From the NCBI GenBank assembly GCA_035529895.1, contig DATKVV010000078.1, positions 11,172 through 75,171 of the forward strand: a stretch of DNA of 64,000 nt. The letters are read 5' to 3'. Each line of letters begins with the position of its first letter. Within the stretch, counting starts at the first letter, position 1. This document shows positions 28,107-36,640 of this stretch, in pieces. Position numbers and translations under genes: made by a program. The stretch is from JAUWKC01 sp035529895 (GTDB taxonomy: Bacteria; Planctomycetota; Phycisphaerae; Sedimentisphaerales; Anaerobacaceae). The notes below the pieces were generated by a model that was given only the letters and a program-made list of their open reading frames with translations, ran no database searches and was not told the DNA's origin.

Positions 28107-28710
28107 CGCATTTACCCCCTGTTTCTTGTTTGTTACTCTTTTCAGTTTCTTAGTCCTTTCTATGCAGCCCGTCTCTGAATGCTATTGTTTGCTTCATGCT
28201 TTCCCCCCCTTCAAAAATGTTGATATTCACACCACGTTTTCTCCGCACCATCGTACTTATAAGATTCCACGAAATGGGTCTAAACGACCGCACCTGGTGT
28301 CTTCTCTGTGCCGCTATTATTAAGCAACAATTCGAATTCTACCACCTGCCTGCTGTTCGTCAATCAGGCCAAGTCCTTTTTTCCCATAGGACAAAACCCT
28401 TACCCGCTCCTACGAGCTTTGCCTTTCTTACTTGCAGTTACTCTGCCTAAGCCGAACGGCAGATGCTCGAATGTTTGTACAAAACCCGTCTAACGCACAA
28501 ACAGGAATGGATTGAGTCTGGGCAAACAAAGTGTGAAGGCCAATACGCTCAAAATCACTGAGTTAATTCCACAAGAAATGCGCTCTCGAAGACCGGTCCG
28601 CACTTGGTGCAGGCGGCCCGCAGACAACGCCGCCAACGATTGTCGCAACGCGGAAGCGGCCAGGAAAACAGCAGCAAACGCGGTCAAGTCTGAGTAAAAA
28701 GGTTCAGCCA
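28107..28710. other. 600-bp region upstream of the PEP-CTERM gene
   Basis: No supported gene. It must contain the promoter of the minus-strand PEP-CTERM gene; a purine-rich GAAGGGGGGG tract lies about 100 bases before its ATG. The short frames near 28300-28700 are not coding-like. Confidence 0.35.
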
Positions 28711-29724
28711 TTATTGCCCGATTCTTAACACGCCTGCTGCGCGGAGCCTTGAGTGCTTTATTGAAAGCAAGACTTCGTTCGCCTGCTCCAGCGGAAATTC
28801 CTCGACGGCCGGAATGATGGGGATTTGTGCCGCCAGGGGCAAAAACTCTTCGGCATCTCGTCGTGTCACGTTCGCGACGCTTTTTATTTCTCTTTCAAGC
28901 CATAAATATTCGGCGTAGTTCAACGCGGGGACGGGCGTTTCCTTGCGAATCGCGTTTATGACCAATCGCCCGCCTCTATCCAGTGCAGCGAGGGCGTCGC
29001 GCACGCATTCGCCGACAGGGGTAAAATCCATTGCCCGGTCCAGTTTTTCAGGCGGCTGCTCCCCGGACCGGCCCGTCCACGCTGCGCCGAGACTCCTCGC
29101 ATGCTCGGCGTGCTCGGCCGTCTTGGTAAAAACAAAGACGGGGCTGTGCGGGAATTTGTGTCTGATTATCTGAATCACGATGTGCGCCGAAGCCCCGAAG
29201 CCGTATAGGCCGATGATTTGGCCGTCCGTTACTTGCGCCAGCCTCAGCGTCCGGTAGCCTATTACGCCCGCGCACAGCAGCGGCGCTGCCTCGGAGTCCG
29301 AAAAACTCTCCGGCAGCGGATAGGCAAACTCCTCGGAAATGACCATGTATTCTGCGTAGCCGCCGTCGGCGTCTTTGCCCGTCCATTTCGCGCGGCCGCA
29401 GAGGTTTTCCTGCCCGGTTTGACAAAAGCTGCATCTGCCGCAGCTCGAGTAAAGCCACGTGATGCCGACGCGGTCGCCTGTTCTGAACTTGGTGGCGGCT
29501 TTCCCTTTGTCCGCGACCCTTCCCACTATCTGGTGGCCCGGCACGATAGGCAGCTTTGTCGGCGTCAGTCTGCCTTCGGCTTCATCGAGGTCGGTATGAC
29601 AGGCGCCGCAGACCGAGACCTTAACGAGGATTTCACTATCGGTGGGGACGGGGACAGGCAGGTCGGCCGGTTCTAATGGCTTTTCTTCAGCACGACGCGT
29701 CCTGCTTAATATCATCGCTCTCAT
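28711..29724 (-). CDS. Zinc-dependent alcohol dehydrogenase (MDR family)
   Basis: 337 residues from the ATG at 29724, which overlaps the stop of the macro-domain gene as ATGA; a longer frame exists but runs through that gene. It is a medium-chain dehydrogenase with the catalytic-zinc region SVCGACHTDLDEAEG and VPGHQIVG, the four-Cys structural zinc lobe CGRCSFCQTGQENLC, and the NAD-binding GLYGFGASAHI. Closest in style to the AdhA/YjgB-type alcohol dehydrogenases. Probably oxidises or reduces small alcohols and aldehydes. Cotranscribed with the macro-domain protein. Confidence 0.87.
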   Translation of the reverse strand: MRAMILSRTRRAEEKPLEPADLPVPVPTDSEILVKVSVCGACHTDLDEAEGRLTPTKLPIVPGHQIVGRVADKGKAATKFRTGDRVGITWLYSSCGRCSFCQTGQENLCGRAKWTGKDADGGYAEYMVISEEFAYPLPESFSDSEAAPLLCAGVIGYRTLRLAQVTDGQIIGLYGFGASAHIVIQIIRHKFPHSPVFVFTKTAEHAEHARSLGAAWTGRSGEQPPEKLDRAMDFTPVGECVRDALAALDRGGRLVINAIRKETPVPALNYAEYLWLEREIKSVANVTRRDAEEFLPLAAQIPIIPAVEEFPLEQANEVLLSIKHSRLRAAGVLRIGQ

Positions 29725-30251
29725 TTCGCGGTTTCCCGTTTCAGTTGCTCTTCGAAGACTTCGTAAGCATCCCGCCCAAACAGGCAAAAGACAACTTTTT
29801 CCAGGCCCGTCCCGCCTTTGAGATAATCGACGGTGGTCTTTAGCATTATTTCGGCGCATCTGCCGATCGGAAAACCGAAGATACCGCTGCTGATGGCCGG
29901 GAAGGCGACGCTCTTGAGGCTACTCTTGTCCGCGACTTTAAGCGAGTTGAGCGTCGCGTTCTTAAGCTTGTTGTCTTCATCTCCTTCTCCCATTCGCGGC
30001 CCGACTGCGTGGATAACGCGCTTTGCTTTCAGGTTGCCGCCGGTGGTTATCACCGCGCCGCCGACGAAGGTGCCGCCTATCTTGTTGCATTCCTGCTGGA
30101 TGGCCGGGCCGCCTTTCTTTCGGATGGCCCCCGCCACCCCGCCTCCGAGAATAAGCTGTGCGTTTGCGGCGTTGACAATGGCGTCAGTCTCTATTTCGGT
30201 GATATCGCCTTCCACCAGTTCCAGGACCGAATCATTGATTTGGACCTTCAT
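29721..30251 (-). CDS. Macro-domain (ADP-ribose/O-acetyl-ADP-ribose processing) protein
   Basis: 176 residues from the ATG at 30251, with AAGGAG about eight bases upstream; an ATG 33 bases earlier is less likely. The macro-domain signature is clear: VEGDITEIETDAIVNAAN at the N-terminus, GGGVAGAIRKKGG for ADP-ribose binding, VIHAVGPRMGEG, and the C-terminal SISSGIFGFP-type motif (AISSGIFGFPIGR). Bacterial members remove ADP-ribose from proteins or deacetylate O-acetyl-ADP-ribose. Translationally coupled to the alcohol dehydrogenase. Confidence 0.92.
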   Translation of the reverse strand: MKVQINDSVLELVEGDITEIETDAIVNAANAQLILGGGVAGAIRKKGGPAIQQECNKIGGTFVGGAVITTGGNLKAKRVIHAVGPRMGEGDEDNKLKNATLNSLKVADKSSLKSVAFPAISSGIFGFPIGRCAEIMLKTTVDYLKGGTGLEKVVFCLFGRDAYEVFEEQLKRETAK

Positions 30252-30528
30252 ACTGCCTGTCTCCTTAAATTGCTGCCGGCCCATAGATTACCTTATCCGC
30301 CCCCGAAATTCAAAATAAACCCCTCCGCCATCATACCATCTGACTGTTTCCTGGTGCGCCTTTGACAATGGGCCTCTTTACCTATCGTTCGAATCGCCCC
30401 CGAACTTTGCGACAGTGATGCGCCTGACCTGAAGCTGGTTGACCTAAGGGATTTTTGATTATTGCTCATAGCCCGCTTGAGCAGAATTGAGCTTCACAGC
30501 GTAACAATCGGGCGCAAAAATCGCGCTG

Positions 30529-31557
30529 CTATTCGTAGTTCGCCAAGACCGACTTTGCCACGCCTTCACTGATAATGCCCCCTTCGAGCAGTGCGTTGAT
30601 GGATTCCACCATCGTAATCATCCCGTGCTTTTTCCCTGTCTCGATTACAGACCTCAAAAAGAAACCGCCTTTTCTTCTGATGATGTTCTTGGCCGCGCCC
30701 GTTACTATCAGCACTTCACACGCCACCCTCTGTCCCCCGTCCACCGTTGGCGTCAGCTCCTGATGAATCATGCCCTGCAGCGACTCGGCCAGAAGGAACC
30801 TTAACTGTCCCTCGTCGTCGGCGGGCGCGTAGCTCAGAAGCCTCTCGATAATCTTGTCGATTGATATAACATGCAGCGTCGAAAGAACCAGCACCCCGGT
30901 CTCGGCAGCCGCCAACGCAATCTTGATAGTCTCGTAGTCCCTCATCTCGCCTATCGCAATAACATCGGGGTCCTGCCTCAACGCGGCCCGCAGCCCGCTG
31001 TAGAAAGACTGGGTGTCCTTTCCAACCTCCCTTTGCCGGACAATTCCCATCTTATTCGCATGAACATACTCAATAGGGTCCTCAATGGTAACTATATGCT
31101 TTCTGCATGTGCTGTTGATTTCATCTATCATCGCCGCCAGCGTCGTTGTCTTGCCCTGGCTCGTGCTCCCCGTTATCAGCACCAGTCCTTTCCTCAGGTG
31201 GGCCAGGTCCTTGACAACGCTCGGCAGCAGCAGCTCTTCAATTGTCCTCGGTTCCGTCGGAAGAATTCTGATTGTAGCGCCGACCTGCCCGTCAAAATAA
31301 CCGATATTTATTCGATACCTGCCGTCGCCGTCCGCCAGCATCAGGTCGTAATCCCGGTTCTTTTCGAACAGGGTTTTCTGCTCTTCCGTCAGCATCTCCA
31401 GCGATATCTCCCGGCTCTGCTCACCCGTCAATTTTTCCTTTGTTGCCGGTACTAAATCCCCTCCGACCCTGAATAGTATCGGAGCACCCGCGCAAATATG
31501 TATGTCGGTCGCTTTCTGAGCCTTTGCATGCTGCAGTATTTGTTTCCTGCTTATCAT
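30529..31557 (-). CDS. pilT: PilT-like twitching ATPase
   Basis: 342 residues from the ATG at 31557, which overlaps the stop of the upstream prepilin gene as ATGA. Secretion/retraction ATPase. The N-terminal PAS-like domain includes KATDIHICAGAPILFRVGGDL. Walker A is GSTSQGKTTT, the Asp box lies in IVTIEDPIEYVH, Walker B is DVIAIGEMRD and the His box is VLSTLHV. The AIGEMRD motif is shared with PilT retraction ATPases. It is the last gene of the secretion/pilus-like operon, and its presence suggests that the fibre made by the operon can be retracted. Confidence 0.88.
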   Translation of the reverse strand: MISRKQILQHAKAQKATDIHICAGAPILFRVGGDLVPATKEKLTGEQSREISLEMLTEEQKTLFEKNRDYDLMLADGDGRYRINIGYFDGQVGATIRILPTEPRTIEELLLPSVVKDLAHLRKGLVLITGSTSQGKTTTLAAMIDEINSTCRKHIVTIEDPIEYVHANKMGIVRQREVGKDTQSFYSGLRAALRQDPDVIAIGEMRDYETIKIALAAAETGVLVLSTLHVISIDKIIERLLSYAPADDEGQLRFLLAESLQGMIHQELTPTVDGGQRVACEVLIVTGAAKNIIRRKGGFFLRSVIETGKKHGMITMVESINALLEGGIISEGVAKSVLANYE

Positions 31558-31934
31558 ATCCCGATACGATACTTGCCGCTGTGCCTGAAGGTCTGCCTCG
31601 CACGGGTGCACACCGTACTTATCTCAACTTCGGCCTCTCTATCGCTCGGCGCACCTATAGTTATGCTCAACCCGCCCCCCTGAATATTCATTTCGGCAAC
31701 GTCCAATTCCTTTGTCTTGCCAAACGCTTCCTTGTTTTGGCTTTTGATATTCAACTTCGCCCACGCCAGCCCGCTTGCCGTAAGGTTCCGCTCGCACGCC
31801 CGAAGATACGCCGCGTCCGATTCGAACAGCATCGCGTTTGACATGCCCGTCAGGACAAACATCTCCATCCCAGCCAGCCCTATTGCCGTTACCACAAGTA
31901 TAAGGACAAACCCTTTCTGCCGCGGCTTTTTCAT
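31554..31934 (-). CDS. Prepilin-like minor pseudopilin (GspK/PilX-like)
   Basis: About 126 residues from the ATG at 31934. It begins MKKPRQKGFVLILVVTAIGLAGM, a class III (prepilin) signal: a short basic leader, cleavage after the Gly of KGF, then a hydrophobic helix. The residue at mature position 5 is not Glu (FVLIL), as in GspK-type tip pseudopilins. The soluble part is small and includes an AYLRACERNLTASGLAWAKLN helix, like the start of GspK domains. The start nearly abuts the preceding prepilin stop, and the 3' end overlaps pilT. Confidence 0.72.
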   Translation of the reverse strand: MKKPRQKGFVLILVVTAIGLAGMEMFVLTGMSNAMLFESDAAYLRACERNLTASGLAWAKLNIKSQNKEAFGKTKELDVAEMNIQGGGLSITIGAPSDREAEVEISTVCTRARQTFRHSGKYRIGI

Positions 31935-31935
31935 G

Positions 31936-32451
31936 TTACCTTGAAACCTCTCGAAACACACCCAAAAAGTACACGTGCGAATTTGCCATTCTCTTTTCAA
32001 TGCGACCTCCGGCCGCGTAATCAATGTGGCTTTGTACTTCTACTGCATAATCCTTGCCCTCTTTTTGCCATACTTGCCACGCTATCCTGCCCTTCGGCGC
32101 CAGCCAAACCGTCGCATCTTCACCTTCGCCTTGCCGACCATCAGTCGCCATTCTTCTGACCACCTTATCCTCTTCTAATTGGTAGCAAATCACGCCGTCC
32201 GTCAACTCAATTAAAAGCGTTCTGTCATCTCTCGCAAGGCCCCCAAAAGACTCCGGCAATCGCTTCGCCGCGTCAATATCCCTGCCCATTTGCTCAAGCA
32301 TATCCGCCATGCTCGTATTCGCCTGTGAAACCCGGTACGACCGTGGAATATCGCTGATAAGCGTTCTGAACACCGGCGCCAAGGCAACCAGGGCCGCCGC
32401 AAGTACGGCTATCACTACCAGTATCTCTACCAGCGTAAATCCTTTGCGCAT
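31936..32451 (-). CDS. Prepilin-like minor pseudopilin (GspJ-like)
   Basis: 171 residues with the textbook prepilin N-terminus MRKGFTLVEILVVIAVLAAA: cleavage after Gly 4, methylated Phe, and Glu at mature position 5. The C-terminal part is beta-rich with YQLEEDKVVRRM, which resembles the pilin-like domain of GspJ. It sits two bases after the gene at 32454. Confidence 0.8.
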   Translation of the reverse strand: MRKGFTLVEILVVIAVLAAALVALAPVFRTLISDIPRSYRVSQANTSMADMLEQMGRDIDAAKRLPESFGGLARDDRTLLIELTDGVICYQLEEDKVVRRMATDGRQGEGEDATVWLAPKGRIAWQVWQKEGKDYAVEVQSHIDYAAGGRIEKRMANSHVYFLGVFREVSR

Positions 32452-32453
32452 CT

Positions 32454-32840
32454 CTATTGCCTTCCTTCCGCCTGAATATACCTGTTAAGCTCAACCTTCA
32501 CTTGCCTGCGATAGCTCCTGCCGACCGTCGTAACCTTAACCAGCCTTGTCCCCTCCCACTGACCCGTCCCCGCCGACTCCTCGATAAGCACGCTTAGACC
32601 CGGCCACAGCCGCTTGAAATCTTCCTCACGTATCGGCCCGCCCGTCACGCTCAGGCTATCAAGTTCCGCCGCCGCCGCCGCCGTGCACCGCTGCCTTGCC
32701 AGCACGTAGCCGTTGAACCTTGCGAACCCATCCAGCGACAACGCCAGACCAATCATAAGCGTCCCCAGAATAGCCAGCGCCGCCGCTATCTCGATTATCA
32801 AGAAACCGTCGTATTTCCTGCTTCTACCCAACACAGCCAT
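32454..32840 (-). CDS. Prepilin-like minor pseudopilin (GspI-like)
   Basis: About 128 residues from the ATG at 32840; the frame is open further upstream but overlaps the GspF-like gene. The leader MAVLGRSRKYDG is followed by FLIIEIAAALAILGTLMIGLAL, a prepilin helix with Glu at mature position 5. An Ala-rich helix (ARQRCTAAAAAELDSL) and a short beta region follow, as in GspI. Part of a run of three prepilin genes in the order I-J-K. Confidence 0.75.
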   Translation of the reverse strand: MAVLGRSRKYDGFLIIEIAAALAILGTLMIGLALSLDGFARFNGYVLARQRCTAAAAAELDSLSVTGGPIREEDFKRLWPGLSVLIEESAGTGQWEGTRLVKVTTVGRSYRRQVKVELNRYIQAEGRQ

Positions 32841-32854
32841 TCTCCATTCACTCC

Positions 32855-34321
32855 TCACGGCGTCACCAGGGTCGCCAAATGGTTGATAACCGCCACGCCC
32901 GGCGAAAACACCGCGTAAACCACAAGACCCACTATTATTCCCAGCCCAATCGTTATACACGGCGACAGAATAAACTTCATGAGGTTCACACGGTAGCTGT
33001 AGTTTGTCCGGTAGAATGTTTCAATAGTCTCTAAAACATCCAGCGTATTGCCCCGGTTTACCTTCTCGTCAAAAGCCCAGGCCAGCGACGAGCCTAATCC
33101 CTCTTCCTGTGCCGCCGCCGAAATATTCTCACCTGCCTCCACCCTTGCCAGCCATTTCTTGAGCCGCTTTCTGAAACAATTATTCACATCCAAATCCAGC
33201 GCATTGGCGATGCTGTTATTGACCGTACAGCCGGCATTAAGCGAAAGCCGCAAAAGCTCAACCACCTGCAGCAGCGAATAGTTCCGCTCGAACCAGTGCA
33301 GAATCGGCAAATGCCACTTCAAAAAATCACCCATCCGGGAAATTAGGTAGGGCTCCTGCGGCCGGCGGGGACGAAACCGCACCCGAATCCACGCCGGAAT
33401 TACCACCAAAACCACAAATCCGACTATTATCCACAGAAGCCATCCCATATCGTACGCAATAAAGGACGCAACGCCTATCACCGCTCGCGTAATACGCGGC
33501 AGCGACTCTCCCTCAAACATTTCATTCAAAACCTCGACGAACTTCGGAATAACGTATGTCATTAATCCCAGTACTACAAGGAACACGACGCTCAGCAGCA
33601 CTACCGGATAAAGCGGCTGAACCGGCTTGAGGCGCCTCGACTCCTCCGCCCGGGCCATCATATCCGCCTCTATCGCCTCCATCGCCTGCGGCAGTTGGTC
33701 AATCCGCTCCACCGCCGCTATCATCGCCGTCGCATGACCGGGACATTTCGGGTAACCCCGTCGGATGGACTCACTCAGCGAGTAACCCTCCACCAGCCAT
33801 TTCTTTATCGCCCGCAGCGCCCTTGCCCGCTTGTCATTCTGTCCGCTCGCCGCCGATTCCAGCGCCATCGGCAAAGGCAGATTCTGCCGCATACTCGACC
33901 CTATCGTCGAAACCACATACGCCGCAATCGCATATCGCGACGTCAGACCGTACGCTATCAGCACGCCTACAAACATGACTGCAAGCACCAGCCCCAGAAC
34001 GCCCCAGGGACCGAACAAGGCAAAGTTCACTGCAATTAACAGAACAGCCACTAACACTATTAGTATCCATTTGGCCCAGACCTTCGCCCATGATTCGTAA
34101 TCACGCTCACTCCTCGATATCGCCGCCCCCATCACCACCGCCAGGAAAATAAGCGGTGCAATGGCCATACCCGGTACGCAGTCCTCCTCCAGCGAAATAT
34201 AAAAAAACAGAAGCCCGACGACCGGCGATGTAAACATTCCGATTTCAGGCTTCTTAAAGCCCACAATCGCGTACGCCACCAGCAGTATCGCCCCTGCAGT
34301 TATAATTACTACTTCCACCAT
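32855..34321 (-). CDS. GspF-like inner-membrane platform protein with extra N-terminal membrane domain
   Basis: 488 residues from the ATG at 34321 (a TTG lies 12 bases upstream). The first 150 residues hold four to five predicted transmembrane helices not found in ordinary GspF. Then two GspF repeats appear: about 160-260, including SIGSSMRQNLPLPMALESAA and LYPVVLLSVVFLVVLGLMTYVIPKF, and about 350-480, including ELLRLSLNAGCTVNNSIANAL. GspF/PilC proteins form the rotating platform above the ATPase. It directly follows a canonical GspF gene, so the two may form a heteromeric platform; that is inference. Confidence 0.8.
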   Translation of the reverse strand: MVEVVIITAGAILLVAYAIVGFKKPEIGMFTSPVVGLLFFYISLEEDCVPGMAIAPLIFLAVVMGAAISRSERDYESWAKVWAKWILIVLVAVLLIAVNFALFGPWGVLGLVLAVMFVGVLIAYGLTSRYAIAAYVVSTIGSSMRQNLPLPMALESAASGQNDKRARALRAIKKWLVEGYSLSESIRRGYPKCPGHATAMIAAVERIDQLPQAMEAIEADMMARAEESRRLKPVQPLYPVVLLSVVFLVVLGLMTYVIPKFVEVLNEMFEGESLPRITRAVIGVASFIAYDMGWLLWIIVGFVVLVVIPAWIRVRFRPRRPQEPYLISRMGDFLKWHLPILHWFERNYSLLQVVELLRLSLNAGCTVNNSIANALDLDVNNCFRKRLKKWLARVEAGENISAAAQEEGLGSSLAWAFDEKVNRGNTLDVLETIETFYRTNYSYRVNLMKFILSPCITIGLGIIVGLVVYAVFSPGVAVINHLATLVTP

Positions 34322-34336
34322 AACTCGAACCAATCA

Positions 34337-35536
34337 TCAACCGGACAAACCACTTACAACCTGTATCATCGGCATGAATATGGCAAGCACCGCCAGCAGC
34401 ACAAATGCCCCCACAAAGACTATCATCCCCGGCAGCAAAACCGACTGCAGCCGGGTCTGCCAGCACCGCGCCTGTTCCGAATACATCTGCCCCAGGCTGT
34501 AAAGATTGTCCTGCAGTTCGTTCCGCTGTGCGCCCAACTGTATCGAATACAAAAACAGCCGCGGTATCAAATTGCAAAACTGCCCCGCCTCCAGAATATT
34601 CGCTCCCTGCTCAATCTGCCCGGCCAGCATTTCACTTTCCTGCGCCAGCTTTTCGCTCGCCCCGGCTGTCGAACCCAGTCTCAGACACGTCGGCATATCA
34701 CAGCCGGACCCCACCATTACGGCCATTGCCTCCGCCATCCTGCTCAGCAGCCCGCTGCGATAAATTCTGCCGATAATCGGCAATTTAAGAAAAATTGATT
34801 CCTTGAATATACGCCCCGCCGGAAATGACGACAGTACCGCCGCAGCCGCTGCGACCGCAGCAGCCGCCACTCCCACACCTATCCAGAACGGTACCCAGTT
34901 TCTTGCGCCCGCAAAGAAAGCCAGAGTCAGCGCGGGCAGGCGGGCCCCTTCGAACATTTCCGTCAGTATCGGCTCAAACTGCGGTATTACGAACGAGAAT
35001 ACGAGCGTCGCGATAACGATAGCAGTCACCAAAACCACCCCCGGATAGGTTACAGCCTCGAAGATTATCCTTCGTGTCTGCATAGCCGTTTCCAGATGCC
35101 GGTTCAGGCTCGTCAGCATCTCGCTCAGTCGCCCCGTCTCCACCCCGGCTTTCAGTATCTGCCCGTACAAAGGAGGAAAATGCTTTTGTCTCTTCTCGAA
35201 CGCCTCCTCAATGCTCACCCCCGCCTCCAGTTCATCCGCAACGCCGTCAATCAGCTTGCGCATCGACTTCGAACCAACATCCGCCGCCAGCTCCCGCAGA
35301 CCTCTTTCCAATGGAATGCCCGCCTTCGTTATCGAAGCAAGCTGCTGATTGAAAAGCATGAATTCGTTCCTGCCGATGGCGGTCTTGGGCTTTTCGGGTT
35401 TGGCCGGCTCAATCGTATTGACCGTGAGCTGCATCTGCCCCAGCAGCTCGCCCGCCTCCTCTCGCGAGCCCGCCTCAATCGTCCCTTTCATCAGCCGCCC
35501 CGCCGATGTTAGTGCGTTATATTTGAACGTTGCCAT
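34337..35536 (-). CDS. GspF/PilC-type inner-membrane platform protein
   Basis: 399 residues, the normal family length. The N-terminal MATFKYNALTSAGRLMKGTIEA is the typical GspF opening (FxYxAxxxxGxxxxGxIEA). Two GspF domains follow: about 60-185, with FNQQLASITKAGIPLERGL, and about 260-385, with RMAEAMAVMVGSGCDMPTCLRL. Three to four membrane helices are present, the last being GMIVFVGAFVLLAVLAIFMPM. Works with the GspE ATPase at 39837. Confidence 0.9.
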   Translation of the reverse strand: MATFKYNALTSAGRLMKGTIEAGSREEAGELLGQMQLTVNTIEPAKPEKPKTAIGRNEFMLFNQQLASITKAGIPLERGLRELAADVGSKSMRKLIDGVADELEAGVSIEEAFEKRQKHFPPLYGQILKAGVETGRLSEMLTSLNRHLETAMQTRRIIFEAVTYPGVVLVTAIVIATLVFSFVIPQFEPILTEMFEGARLPALTLAFFAGARNWVPFWIGVGVAAAAVAAAAAVLSSFPAGRIFKESIFLKLPIIGRIYRSGLLSRMAEAMAVMVGSGCDMPTCLRLGSTAGASEKLAQESEMLAGQIEQGANILEAGQFCNLIPRLFLYSIQLGAQRNELQDNLYSLGQMYSEQARCWQTRLQSVLLPGMIVFVGAFVLLAVLAIFMPMIQVVSGLSG

Positions 35537-35581
35537 ATCTTTTTCCTTTTAGTCGTACAAGGAATCCAAGTACCTCAAGTT

Positions 35582-36622
35582 TCATTCTTTCAGCGTCAGT
35601 TTGTATTCGAGCGCATCTTCGGGTCTTGCTGTCTCGGGCAGGACCGCTTCCAGAACCAACTCCGAATCCGTGCGCCGGTAAACAAACGGTCTGCCGCTCA
35701 GCGGGTCAACCGGAACAGATACCTCGGTGACATCGCTCAATTGATTCGGGAATTTGCCATCGTGAGCGTCGGCGTGCAACCGCAGAGCTTCTATGCACTG
35801 CAGCGCCGCCACCTGCCGATTCAGTTTCTTCGTCAGCACGCGCACACGTTCATGGGCCGGCTCCAACTGGCGCTTCATGGCCATTCGCGTCACCGGGTTT
35901 CGGTATTGTGACTCAATGTTGGCAATTTCGTCCTGCATCTGTTTGGTCAGGTCAATCAACGGCTTGGGCAGACTCTCGAGAGCCCAATAAAGATTAGGCG
36001 AATCCGGCGCCTGGATTAGCTGCTCGGCTTGCTTCAGTACGAGTGCGCCCACAGCGGTGCCGAGCAGGCCGTGAATCAAGGTTGGTCCGTCGGCAATGTG
36101 CCGAGCCATACCCAGACCCGTTTGCATGGTGTGAAGTGCCCTATCGTACTTTTTCTCGGCGATGTCAAGGCGGGCCTGCAGGGCCAGGGCCGGAGCAATC
36201 ATGCGGTATTTGTCCAGGTTAGCGGGCATCGCGCCTGTCTGCACAGCCGGCCATTTGCACTTGCTGCATCGGGCCGCCTGCTCAACAAGTTTCAGCGAGG
36301 GCTCGAACCTCTTCAGCTCGGCCTGGACCTGCTTGATAGGCAGTTCTTGAGGTGGAGTCCCACGCCAGCGACTAATATCCTTTGCGTTCTTGGGCAACGA
36401 TTCGACCGCCTTTTCATATAGCGGCACACCATCTAAGTCGCTCATCTCCTCTGGTTTAGGCAGCAGCCGATACTTGTCCTTCGGTTCAGGCGCTCTTGCC
36501 GGATACAGCGTAAGCTCAACCGGCTCAGACGCCTTGCTCCCGCCATCTTTACGTCCCTCCTTACCGTCGGCAGAAACGACTGTCAAAAAAGCGATAACGC
36601 CACAAACGAAAATACGTTTCAT
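35582..36622 (-). CDS. Secreted protein of unknown function with pseudopilin-like C-terminus
   Basis: 346 residues with a signal peptide (MKRIFVCGVIAFLTVVSA). The middle is helical and includes a CSKC motif (about 118-121) and tetratricopeptide-like helices. The end, from about 275, reads CIEALRLHADAHDGKFPNQLSDV, VDPLSGRPFVYRR, which resembles the C-terminal part of GspG/DUF1559-type pseudopilins in Planctomycetota. There is no prepilin signal, so it is not itself a pilin. It lies inside the secretion operon, 19 bases after the metallopeptidase gene. Confidence 0.6.
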   Translation of the reverse strand: MKRIFVCGVIAFLTVVSADGKEGRKDGGSKASEPVELTLYPARAPEPKDKYRLLPKPEEMSDLDGVPLYEKAVESLPKNAKDISRWRGTPPQELPIKQVQAELKRFEPSLKLVEQAARCSKCKWPAVQTGAMPANLDKYRMIAPALALQARLDIAEKKYDRALHTMQTGLGMARHIADGPTLIHGLLGTAVGALVLKQAEQLIQAPDSPNLYWALESLPKPLIDLTKQMQDEIANIESQYRNPVTRMAMKRQLEPAHERVRVLTKKLNRQVAALQCIEALRLHADAHDGKFPNQLSDVTEVSVPVDPLSGRPFVYRRTDSELVLEAVLPETARPEDALEYKLTLKE

Positions 36623-36640
36623 AACGCACCCTCGAAATAA

